Shown here: positions 49,934 to 57,123 of the stretch, in pieces
Layout: the number at the start of each line of letters is the position of its first letter
How positions within the stretch are numbered: the stretch's first letter is position 1
From: Phycisphaerales bacterium UBA6054
Lineage (GTDB): Bacteria > Planctomycetota > Phycisphaerae > Phycisphaerales > UBA1924
DNA: 64,000 nt
Direction: 5' to 3'
NCBI GenBank assembly: GCA_002429045.1
Contig: DIYM01000017.1
Location: 1 to 64,000, forward strand
The notes under the pieces: generated by a model
Seen by the model: the letters and a program-made list of their open reading frames with translations, nothing else
Database searches by the model: none
What the model was told of the DNA's origin: nothing
Translations under genes and position numbers: made by a program

Positions 49934-50986
49934 ATGAAGGCAACACACGAACCCCACATCGATGCCGGTCAAGCCACGATCATCGTTGATCGCTGCGTAC
50001 CGCCAGCTGGGGATCAGCTGGCTCCGTCGGCGATCAAGGCGGTCCTGTGGTGCATCAGGGGGCTGGGAGCACCCGGCACTACCTTGGGCGTCGCGAGCGG
50101 CGTTGTTGCCCGCAGAACGTGCCTCAGCGATCGCACCGTCCGCCGTACCATCGCGTTCCTCTGCGATACTGGTGTGCTGGAGCAGGTCGCCAAGCCCGCT
50201 CCTGGCCGCACAGCGCTCTACACAGTCGACTACGTCCGCCTGTCTGACTGGCTCGCAGATGACGACCGAGAGCAAGCACGGATACGACCCGACGCCGGAC
50301 GACACGGCCGGCGTACACCGGACGACACGGCCGCCGAACGCAGGACGACACGGCCACCGTCACCCTCAACGCCGGCCATCTCGTCCGCAACGCCGGACGA
50401 CATTTCCATAACGCCGGACGACACGTCCCCCGTCTCTAAGGAAGAAACTGCATTACCTGCAGATACCTGCAGCAGCAGCAGCGCGGCGGCGGATGAGGCG
50501 GGGTCAAGCTGGGAAGAACTCGACGAGCTGGCAAGACACTCCGGGATCGACTCCGGGATCTCGGGGCAACTCGCCGAGCTGCTCGTCGCTCGGGGCGCCC
50601 AGTCCGACCACCCCGACACGCTCAACGCCCTGGAGCGGTTCGCCGAGGTGCTCGCGACCGGCAACGTCGACAACCCGCCCGCTCTGTTCCGGTCGATGCT
50701 GGACAAGGACGGCGGGGTTGAGTTGAGCAAAGCCGCCGTGAAGCGGCGGAGAGAGCGGGAACGCCGCGAGAGCGAGTTCGGCGTGTTCCTGTCGTCGAAG
50801 ACCCCCGAGCAGGCTGTGAGTGTCTCCAGGGCACTCCACGAGCTCGCAGAGCGGAAGCGTGGCCCCGCGTTCCTACGCCGAATTCGTGCTGATCGCCGCT
50901 GGTCCGCTGACCTGGTCCGAGAGTTCGCGATCGACCACTGGGACACCCTCAAGCACGCCGCGAACCAGCACCGGGGGGCGGCATGA
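49934..50986 (+). CDS. Winged-helix phage replication-initiator-like protein
   Basis: Residues 28-100 form a winged helix-turn-helix (LAPSAIKAVLWCIRGLG, then CLSDRTVRRTIAFLCDTGVLEQV as recognition helix and wing). Residues 115-200 are a disordered linker rich in Asp, Thr, Pro and Ser. The C-terminal 150 residues are helical and basic (KAAVKRRRERERRESEFG...). This three-part layout is that of lambdoid O-type replication initiators, and the DNA encoding the linker carries six iteron-like repeats followed by an AT-richer stretch. I therefore infer an initiator that binds an origin in its own gene. A plain transcription factor remains possible. Confidence 0.6.
   Translation: MKATHEPHIDAGQATIIVDRCVPPAGDQLAPSAIKAVLWCIRGLGAPGTTLGVASGVVARRTCLSDRTVRRTIAFLCDTGVLEQVAKPAPGRTALYTVDYVRLSDWLADDDREQARIRPDAGRHGRRTPDDTAAERRTTRPPSPSTPAISSATPDDISITPDDTSPVSKEETALPADTCSSSSAAADEAGSSWEELDELARHSGIDSGISGQLAELLVARGAQSDHPDTLNALERFAEVLATGNVDNPPALFRSMLDKDGGVELSKAAVKRRRERERRESEFGVFLSSKTPEQAVSVSRALHELAERKRGPAFLRRIRADRRWSADLVREFAIDHWDTLKHAANQHRGAA
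50291..50480 (+). repeat. Iteron array with AT-richer flank: candidate phage replication origin
   Basis: Six units share the core GCCGGACGACACGGCC or variants: 50291-50313, 50314-50336 and 50337-50359 (23 bp each, head to tail), then after 8 bp 50368-50388 (degenerate), 50389-50409 and 50410-50432. From 50433 the sequence turns AT-richer (CTCTAAGGAAGAAACTGCATT) and has ACCTGCAG twice, 10 bp apart. Because 23 is not a multiple of three, the same DNA word is read in different frames, so the DNA rather than the peptide seems to be conserved. Arrangement and location match the lambda origin inside gene O. Confidence 0.6.
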
Positions 50987-51237
50987 GCGGGCGCCGAAGG
51001 TACATCCCAGCGGAAGCCCGCGTCGACATCCTCCCGGTCGGCGAGTGGCATCGGCTCGCGCATGTCGTCATGGGCATGGAGGCCGAGATCGAGAACCGAG
51101 ACGACATGGAGGCCGTCTTTCGATCGGTCAAGCGGGACGCACGACTGAGACATCCGGAGCTGATCCAGATGCAGCACTTCCGCCTGGTGCTGACATTGGT
51201 CCAGATCGGCCGCCGGTACCAGGCCAAGCATGGATGA
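50983..51237 (+). CDS. Small hypothetical phage protein
   Basis: ATGA overlap couples this 84-codon gene to the replication-initiator-like gene. The product is helical with MSGRRRYIPAEARVDILPVGEWHRLAHVVMGMEAEIENRDDMEAVF, then a basic stretch ending in RRYQAKHG. It is too short to be a helicase loader of the lambda P type. I do not recognise it. Its position suggests a helper in replication or early regulation. Confidence 0.6.
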   Translation: MSGRRRYIPAEARVDILPVGEWHRLAHVVMGMEAEIENRDDMEAVFRSVKRDARLRHPELIQMQHFRLVLTLVQIGRRYQAKHG

Positions 51238-51276
51238 CGGGGGTCATCCAAATCAAAGGGGATCGAGGTTCGATGA

Positions 51277-51882
51277 TTGTCACTCTCAGCAAAGCTCGCC
51301 ACGGCGATCGGTGTCCCGATCTTCACGGCCCTGGGTCAGCTCGTCGCGAAGCGTGTCGCCAACCGAGCCCGTAAACGGACTCGCGACTACTGGATGCGGA
51401 TCATCGAGACACACCGCGAGATCCAGGCATGCATCGACGAACTCCGAACACGGACCGACGCATGCCGCGTGATGGTGCTCCAGGCGAACAACGGGAACGC
51501 ACCTCGCGTCGGCTGCCAGCTCAAGAGCACGGCGATCTTCGAATCGATCGCGAACGGGATGCGTCCAGTGCTTCCCGATTGGCAGGGCGAGTTGATCGAC
51601 ACAGACTACGCCAACATGCTCCGCGAGGTGCTGGCCGAAGGGCTCGCTGTCGTGGAGCGTGGCAAGCTGCCCAAGCGCTCAACGCTGCGGGCGTTGTACG
51701 AGGCTCATCAGGTGGACACGGCGTTCGTGTTCCTGATCGCTCAGGAGCCCGACAAGCTCGTCTACGGCTCGGTGAACATCAAGGACCGAACGAGCGTCGC
51801 CATCCACACCCGCGAGGCAGTGCGGGCCGGCTCCACGCATCTGCGAGAGCTGTTCAGCGATTCGAGCCGTTGGAGGGCATGA
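51277..51882 (+). CDS. Hypothetical phage protein with N-terminal amphipathic helix
   Basis: The best start is TTG at 51277 (SLSAKLATAIGVPIFTALGQLVAKRV), after an AGGGGATCGAGG purine stretch. The 201-residue product has a mildly hydrophobic N-terminal helix that could touch the membrane, a basic segment (RARKRTRDYW), and an alpha/beta domain with two Cys in ACRVMVL and RVGCQLK. The C-terminal DTAFVFLIAQEPDKLVYGSVNI looks like a beta-strand pair. I recognise no family. An ATG at 51273 is in another frame. Confidence 0.5.
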   Translation: MSLSAKLATAIGVPIFTALGQLVAKRVANRARKRTRDYWMRIIETHREIQACIDELRTRTDACRVMVLQANNGNAPRVGCQLKSTAIFESIANGMRPVLPDWQGELIDTDYANMLREVLAEGLAVVERGKLPKRSTLRALYEAHQVDTAFVFLIAQEPDKLVYGSVNIKDRTSVAIHTREAVRAGSTHLRELFSDSSRWRA

Positions 51883-51883
51883 G

Positions 51884-52147
51884 ATGAGCGGGCCACGAGA
51901 GCAGCTAAGCACACCGATCCAGATCAAGCATGAGCCCAATTGCTACTCCGCTCAACGCAAGGCATTCATGGAATCGAGAGATCCGAACGCGCTCCTAGTG
52001 CTTGACTCGATCCTCGCCGTCATATGTCTGATCTGTTTGCTCAGCGCAGTTTCGACATTCTACCAAGCCTCATTGATTGGCCGCTCGGGTCCTTCCCGGA
52101 GCCCCTTGAGCCGTCATACCTCGCGGAAGAGCACCCGTATTGAGTAG
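51884..52147 (+). CDS. Small single-pass membrane protein of phage
   Basis: The ATG begins one base after the preceding stop codon. The 87-residue product has 40 polar residues with one Cys, a hydrophobic helix (residues 40-62, ALLVLDSILAVICLICLLSAV), and a short basic Ser/Arg-rich tail. It could be a holin-like or superinfection-related protein, but nothing in the sequence decides. AT content is higher than in the surroundings. Confidence 0.5.
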   Translation: MSGPREQLSTPIQIKHEPNCYSAQRKAFMESRDPNALLVLDSILAVICLICLLSAVSTFYQASLIGRSGPSRSPLSRHTSRKSTRIE

Positions 52148-52183
52148 TGTTTGTTTGCGCAGCATCAGAAAAGGGACCGACCA

Positions 52184-52582
52184 ATGCCGACCATATCCGA
52201 CGTTCACACCGACCGGCTCGTTGTTCATACATGCTGGTGCGGTGTCAGGCACGCCATACCCAGTTCAGTCAGCCGCCAGGCAAAGAACAACCGGAAGAGT
52301 GTTTACTGCCCGCTCGGGCACAGTTGGGTCTACCGAAAGTCCAAAGCGGAGGAGCTGGAAGAGCAGCTCCAGAGGGAGCGGGCCACTCACGATCAAGTCC
52401 AGGCGCGACTTCGCGATGAGCTAAAGCAGACCGAAGCCCGGCGCCGCGGCGAGAAAGCCGCCAAGACCCGGCTCAAGAACCGAGCGAAGGCGGGCGTCTG
52501 CCCATGCTGCAATCGCTCGTTCCAGAACCTCCGGCGGCACATGGAGACCCAGCACCCAGATTTCGCGTGTTCGGAGGATTGA
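52184..52582 (+). CDS. Phage protein with Cys/His motif and C-terminal C2H2 zinc finger
   Basis: The start MPTISDVHTDRLVVHT at 52184 follows AAAAGGGA. The 132-residue protein has an N-terminal CWCGVRH and a CPLGHSW pair that may bind one metal. A charged coiled coil follows (residues 48-90, EELEEQLQRERATHDQVQARLRDELKQ). The C-terminal CPCCNRSFQNLRRHMETQH has the spacing of a classical C2H2 zinc finger (C-x2-C-x9-H-x4-H), uncommon in bacteria and phages. It sits directly ahead of the terminase genes, so a DNA-binding role in packaging or late regulation is possible. Confidence 0.6.
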   Translation: MPTISDVHTDRLVVHTCWCGVRHAIPSSVSRQAKNNRKSVYCPLGHSWVYRKSKAEELEEQLQRERATHDQVQARLRDELKQTEARRRGEKAAKTRLKNRAKAGVCPCCNRSFQNLRRHMETQHPDFACSED

Positions 52583-53086
52583 TTGGCAAAGCGGCCCAGA
52601 AAATCGGCAACGCCCGAAGCCATCGACATGGCTGTTCTCGCACTGGTTCGCGGGGCGACGGATTCTGCGATCGCTGCCGAACTCGTCTCCGCAGGCACCC
52701 CGCGTGACGATGCGGGGCTGGTTCTGACCGAAGCCCGGAAGCGGGTACAGCTCACCGCCGACTACAACCGCGACGAGCAGCTCGGGCTCGCGATCTGCAG
52801 GCTGACCAAGATCGTCGAGGCCAACATCGATAACAAGATCAGCGAAGCCCAGAGCGTTGCCCTGCGTGCCCAGAACGAACTCAACAAACTCCTACGTCTC
52901 CATGAGGTCAGGAACGGCGTGACCGGGGAACCCCAAGAAGACGACAGCGCCGAACGGATCACCGATCTCAGCAAGGTGCGCGAACATCTGGCCCCGCTGT
53001 TCAACGTCCCAGAGGATTACCCAGCCCCAGAGCTTGCCAGGATGGCAGCTGAACGCATCAGGATGGCCGATGGTGGCGAAGACTAG
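52583..53086 (+). CDS. Probable terminase small subunit
   Basis: The TTG start (LAKRPRKSATPEAIDMAV) overlaps no bases with the preceding stop and has GGAGG 5 nt upstream. The 167 residues are helical, starting with a basic helix-turn-helix-like region (residues 8-60, AVLALVRGATDSAIAAELVSAG) and continuing as a coiled oligomerisation segment with LTKIVEANIDNKISEAQSVALRAQNELNKLL. Identification rests on this layout and on its place immediately before the large terminase gene, which it overlaps by 17 nt. It would bind phage DNA to begin packaging. Confidence 0.65.
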   Translation: MAKRPRKSATPEAIDMAVLALVRGATDSAIAAELVSAGTPRDDAGLVLTEARKRVQLTADYNRDEQLGLAICRLTKIVEANIDNKISEAQSVALRAQNELNKLLRLHEVRNGVTGEPQEDDSAERITDLSKVREHLAPLFNVPEDYPAPELARMAAERIRMADGGED

Positions 53087-55145
53087 GAGACTCGACTACG
53101 AGCGAGTGAAGGACGACGCAGCCCGACGCCGCCGCGAAATCAGCCGGGCGGGGCGTGACATCGGCGACATCCCTCCCATCCGAAACACCAAGCTCCGCCG
53201 TCAGTGCGAACGCCATCTGCAAGCGTACTGCGAGACGATGTTCCCCGAGCGTTTCCAGCTCGCATGGTCGAAGAACCATCTTCGCGTTCTCTCGCTGATG
53301 GAACGCACGATCCGCGAAGGCGGACGCATGGCACTCGCGATGCCCCGCGGCGACGGCAAGACATCCATCGCGGAGTGTGGCGGGTGCTGGGCGACGATGA
53401 ACGGGATCCACCGATTCATCATGCTGTTCGGCGCAGCCGGGCCCGCCGCAATCCAGATCCTTCAGAACATCCAAACCGAACTAGCGACGAACGACGAGCT
53501 GCTGGCGACCTATCCCGAAGTTGTCTATCCGATTCGCTGTCTTGAAGGTGAGGCGCGCCGCGCCAAGGGCCAGCTTCACCACAACGAGCGGACGCACATC
53601 GCATGGTCCGACAATGAAATCCGCTTCGGCATGATCCCGGGAGCACGGGCCTCCGGAGCAATCATCCAGACCGCGGGCCTCGACGCCAACTTCCGAGGCC
53701 GGCGTGTGATCCTGCCGAGCGGAGAGTCTGCCCGGCCGTCGCTGGCCATCCTCGACGACATCCAGACCGACGACTCGGCCCGAAGCCCGACACAGTGTGA
53801 GGTCCGCCGTCGGAAGATTGAAGGTAGCGTCGCAGGTCTCGCCGGCCCCGGGCAAGAGTGCTCCATGATCTTCCCATGCACCGTGATCCAGCGAGGCGAC
53901 GTCGCCGACCAGCTGCTCGATCGGAAACAGAACCCGGGATGGCGGGGTGTTCGGTTCAGGATGCTGGAGGCATTGCCCGAGAACGACGACCTCTGGGAAC
54001 GGTACGCGCAGCTGCGCGAGGAATCCCTCCGATCCGAGCGCGAAGACATCAGCATGGCGACCGAGTTCTACATCGCCAACCGGAAGGCGATGGACAAAGG
54101 CGCTGTCGCGGCCTGGCCAGACCGTTTCAACGCCAAGAAGGGCGAGGTCTCAGCCATCCAGCACGCGATGAACATCAAGCTCGACGACGAGCCCGCGTTC
54201 TTCGCGGAGTACCAGAACGAGCCGCTCGACGAGGCCGCAGCCGACGACGTTCAGCTCGTCGCTTCGGACATCGCCGCCCGGACCAACGGCCTACCCGCCG
54301 AGGCGATCCCGCCCGAGACTGATTTCCTGGTTGCGGCGATCGATGTTCAAGCGAAGGTGCTTTTCTACCAGGTCGTCGCGATCTCGCGGAGGTTTGGTGG
54401 ATCTGTGATCAAGTACGGATCCTGGCCTGACCAGCGGCGGGCATACTTCACGAATCGCGACGTCAAACGGACGATGGGACGGGCGAAGCCAGGCGTCGCA
54501 TTCGAGGCCCAGCTCTATCACGCGCTTGAGCAACTGACGAACGATGTCTGCGGGCGGGAATGGCACGACACCGAGGGTAACCCGCGCCGGGCTGACCTGT
54601 GTCTGATTGATCAGAACTGGGCACCCTCGACCGAGGTTGTGTTCAAGGTATGCCGAGCGAGCCCGTACGCGGCGCAGTTGATGCCAGCGCGCGGAAAATA
54701 TTACGGTGCTTCGACCCGACCGCTCGCCGAGCGGAAGAGGAAGCGTGGCGAGCGGGCCGGCCTGAACTGGTACATCTCCGCAGCGAAGGGCCGCGTGCGC
54801 CATGTCACATTCGACACGAACTGGTGGAAGACGTTCCAGGCCGCCCGCCTCGCGGTCCCTCTCGGAGACCCGTCCGCGCTGGCGCTGTTCGGAAAGACAG
54901 GTCAGGACCATCGGATGTTCGCCGATCAGCTTGTCGCCGAGCGTCCCCACCGCGTTGAGGGCAGCGGTCGGGTTGTGGACGAGTGGAGGCTGAAACGCCC
55001 CGGTCTGGACAATCATTTCACCGACACCAACGTCATGTGCCTCGTCGCCGCGTCGATCCAGGGCGCGAGTCTTGAGGACCAGGAGCAACCGCGGGGCCGC
55101 CGTCGTCGCCGCGTCACCCAGCAGCAGATGAGGGCCACCGGATGA
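53070..55145 (+). CDS. Terminase large subunit
   Basis: The 691-residue protein has the ATPase motor at residues 60-330, with a deviant Walker A MPRGDGKT at residues 91-98, as is common in terminases, and Walker B LAILDDIQ at 225-232. The nuclease half begins near residue 415 with FLVAAIDVQAKVLFYQVVA, whose Asp is the first expected metal ligand, and has LCLIDQNWAPS near 512 and the acidic HFTDTNVMCL near 650. Gene order (small terminase, gpW-like, portal next) matches. ATG 53070 follows AGGATGG and gives the normal N-terminus. Confidence 0.88.
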   Translation: MVAKTRRLDYERVKDDAARRRREISRAGRDIGDIPPIRNTKLRRQCERHLQAYCETMFPERFQLAWSKNHLRVLSLMERTIREGGRMALAMPRGDGKTSIAECGGCWATMNGIHRFIMLFGAAGPAAIQILQNIQTELATNDELLATYPEVVYPIRCLEGEARRAKGQLHHNERTHIAWSDNEIRFGMIPGARASGAIIQTAGLDANFRGRRVILPSGESARPSLAILDDIQTDDSARSPTQCEVRRRKIEGSVAGLAGPGQECSMIFPCTVIQRGDVADQLLDRKQNPGWRGVRFRMLEALPENDDLWERYAQLREESLRSEREDISMATEFYIANRKAMDKGAVAAWPDRFNAKKGEVSAIQHAMNIKLDDEPAFFAEYQNEPLDEAAADDVQLVASDIAARTNGLPAEAIPPETDFLVAAIDVQAKVLFYQVVAISRRFGGSVIKYGSWPDQRRAYFTNRDVKRTMGRAKPGVAFEAQLYHALEQLTNDVCGREWHDTEGNPRRADLCLIDQNWAPSTEVVFKVCRASPYAAQLMPARGKYYGASTRPLAERKRKRGERAGLNWYISAAKGRVRHVTFDTNWWKTFQAARLAVPLGDPSALALFGKTGQDHRMFADQLVAERPHRVEGSGRVVDEWRLKRPGLDNHFTDTNVMCLVAASIQGASLEDQEQPRGRRRRRVTQQQMRATG

Positions 55146-55315
55146 TGGGACGATCAAAGAAGCCCGCGGAGCCCGAGAAGGGGATCCGCTGCCCGAAGTG
55201 CAACTGTGGCGATCTCCGAGTCCTCTACACCCGGAAGGCCAAGCGGGGAATCCGTCGCGTTCGCCGCTGCCGGTTCTGCGGGAGACGGATCAGCTCGATC
55301 GAACGCGCCACGTAG
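55142..55315 (+). CDS. 57-residue zinc-ribbon phage protein
   Basis: The ATG overlaps the terminase stop codon (ATGATG; ATGA). The product has CPKCNC and CRFCGRR pairs separated by 20 basic residues (RVLYTRKAKRGIRRVRRC), a small zinc ribbon like the N-terminal part of NrdR-type DNA-binding proteins. Such ribbons occur beside terminases in several phages, often as unnamed genes, which I state from memory. A DNA-binding role is inferred. The stop codon lies at the edge of a long palindrome. Confidence 0.7.
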   Translation: MMGRSKKPAEPEKGIRCPKCNCGDLRVLYTRKAKRGIRRVRRCRFCGRRISSIERAT

Positions 55316-55371
55316 CAGATTTTGTACACATCTGTACGATCTGCGGGCATCTTTGCCTTTGACACAAAGAT
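55315..55371. promoter_or_regulatory. Two adjacent palindromes with TTGACA, between terminase and portal genes
   Basis: First palindrome 55315-55344: outer arms GCAGAT/ATCTGC and inner arms GTACA/TGTAC around CATC. Second palindrome 55349-55371: ATCTTTG/CAAAGAT around CCTTTGACA, containing TTTGACACAAAG (55358-55369), shared with the promoter at 44304. TTGACA is at 55359-55364; a weak TATCAG at 55388 is too far for a standard promoter. The pair probably acts as an operator or RNA-processing site in an otherwise gapless operon. Confidence 0.55.
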
Positions 55372-55399
55372 CCGATCCGGCTTGGTGTATCAGCATGTC

Positions 55400-55612
55400 G
55401 TGAGCGGAACACCGACCAACGCGCAGCAGCAGATCGAGCAGGCGATCAACGAGCCGGCCCGCGCTCGCGATAACGCGATCGAGGTCCAGAATCGATCCGT
55501 CGATGAACTCATCAAGGCCGACAAGCATCTTCGCGGATCGCACGCAGCCAAGAGCCCGTTCAGAGCAATCAAGCGTGCGATGATCAGGTTCGGAAGCTCG
55601 GGGGGGATCTGA
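55400..55612 (+). CDS. gpW-like head-tail joining protein
   Basis: The start is GTG at 55400 (VSGTPTNAQQQIEQAINEPARARDN). The 70-residue product has the pattern VQNRSVDELIKADKHLRGSHAA, matching the conserved centre of the small gpW-type proteins (SLxDLIxADRYL). In lambda gpW likewise lies between the large terminase and portal genes. It would seal the connector after packaging. The stop codon overlaps the portal ATG. Identification combines the motif and position; it is not certain. Confidence 0.6.
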   Translation: MSGTPTNAQQQIEQAINEPARARDNAIEVQNRSVDELIKADKHLRGSHAAKSPFRAIKRAMIRFGSSGGI

Positions 55613-57123
55613 TGGGCTGGCTCCAGAGATTCTCAGGGCGTGCCCGTGGCGTCTCGTCGGTGATCCGCGTTGGCGCATCCCAACGCCGGGCAGGCAGCGC
55701 CAGTGCGTTCATGCGTGCGTTCTACGAGTCTGCCGAACCAGGCGGCGATGACGCCAAGCACTGGACCAAGGCGGGGTCGTTCTCCGCGCGCCAGATCAAC
55801 AGCCCGGAGGTCCGCGAGACACTCCGGAATCGATGCAGATTCGAGGTCGCCAACAACAGCATGGCCCGCGGCATCGTCGACACGCTCGCCGACACACTGA
55901 TCGGAGACGGCCCCCGAGCGCAGATCGCCGATGACGAGTCGCTGTCACGCGAGGACGCCCAAGCGGTGGAGAGGGCCTGGAACGACTGGTGCGACGACAT
56001 CAACCTGTGGGAGAAGCTCCGCACTGGTCGGAAGGCGAAGGCGCACGACGGAGAAATCTTCTTCGTCAGGACAACCAACCAGGCTTTGGGCGGTATCACG
56101 CTCGACATCGTGCCCGTGGAGGCTGAACGCGTCGCGCACCCCCGTCAGGTCGACCGGGATCCGCGAGAGGTCGATGGCATCCGATTCGACGCGGCCGGGA
56201 ACCCCAGCGAGTACCGAGTCCTCCGCTACCACCCCGACGATAACTTGCTCGGGATCGATGTTGACGAACACGACTGGGTCGACGCGGGCGACGTGATCCA
56301 CTACTTCACCCGCGACCGTGCGGGTTCCGTGCGTGGGATCCCCGATCTGACACCCGCGTTGTCCGGGTTCGTCAACCTGCGTCGATTCACCCAAGCGGTC
56401 ATCAAATCGGCTCGCACCGCCGCTTCGATGTCCAAGGTGATCCAGTCGGATCTACCGGTCGACGCCGATGGGGAGATCGATTCGGCCGACCCGTACGACG
56501 AGATCGAGATCCCCGAAAACCACGCGCTGGTCCTGCCCGAAGGCTGGAAGCTGAACGGGATGAAAGCCGAGCAGCCGACGACTACCTTCGGAGAGTTCCG
56601 ACGCCATGTCGCCAACGAGATCGGTCGTTGCCTGGGGATGCCGGTGAACCTCGTCCTCGCCGATTCGAGCCAGCACAACTACGCGTCGGGCAAGCTCGAT
56701 CACGCGACATGGTTCCAGAAGCTCCGCGTCGATCGACAAGAAGTCCGTACGAAGATCCTCAACCGGATCTTCCTCTGGTGGTTGGAAGAGGCCCAGCGGA
56801 CGGATGTGCTTCCGCAGGCAGCCCGCCGCGCCCGTCCTCCGATCCGACCGACCTGGACCTGGCCGACACCACAGCACGCCGACCCGAGCAAGGAAGCCAA
56901 CGCGATGAAGGTCCGGCTTGAGACCGGAGTCACAACGCTGGTTGAAGAGTGCGCGGCCCTCGGTCACGACTGGCAGGATGTCTTGGAGAACCGCGAGCGT
57001 GTGCAGCGTTTCGCGTCCAGGCTCGGGATCACGGTCGCCCCCAACACCCCCGAGGCCCGGCCCCCCGCATCCCCCGAGGGGTCGGGCCAGGGGGTCAACA
57101 CACGGGAGGACGACGATGAGTAG
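55612..57123 (+). CDS. Phage portal protein (lambda B family)
   Basis: The 503-residue protein fits the lambda-type portal: RFEVANNSMARGIVDTLADTLIGDGP near residue 85, KAKAHDGEIFFVRTTN near 145, HYFTRDRAGSVRGIPDLTPALSGFVNLRRFTQAVIKSARTAAS at 220-270, and a C-terminal NYASGKLDHATWFQKL near 360. The last 60 residues are a Pro- and Ser-rich tail. The portal forms the dodecameric DNA channel at one capsid vertex. The capsid gene starts within its last codons. Confidence 0.92.
   Translation: MGWLQRFSGRARGVSSVIRVGASQRRAGSASAFMRAFYESAEPGGDDAKHWTKAGSFSARQINSPEVRETLRNRCRFEVANNSMARGIVDTLADTLIGDGPRAQIADDESLSREDAQAVERAWNDWCDDINLWEKLRTGRKAKAHDGEIFFVRTTNQALGGITLDIVPVEAERVAHPRQVDRDPREVDGIRFDAAGNPSEYRVLRYHPDDNLLGIDVDEHDWVDAGDVIHYFTRDRAGSVRGIPDLTPALSGFVNLRRFTQAVIKSARTAASMSKVIQSDLPVDADGEIDSADPYDEIEIPENHALVLPEGWKLNGMKAEQPTTTFGEFRRHVANEIGRCLGMPVNLVLADSSQHNYASGKLDHATWFQKLRVDRQEVRTKILNRIFLWWLEEAQRTDVLPQAARRARPPIRPTWTWPTPQHADPSKEANAMKVRLETGVTTLVEECAALGHDWQDVLENRERVQRFASRLGITVAPNTPEARPPASPEGSGQGVNTREDDDE

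Noticed and set aside
50291..50432. CRISPR array reading of the repeats in the phage replication gene
   Set aside because: Units are directly abutted, only partly conserved, too short and inside an intact gene, which suits iterons and not a CRISPR array.
55359..55393. Standard promoter at TTGACA before the gpW-like gene
   Set aside because: No -10 box lies at 16-18 nt. The nearest TATCAG is 23 nt away, so I describe the site only as an operator-like palindrome.
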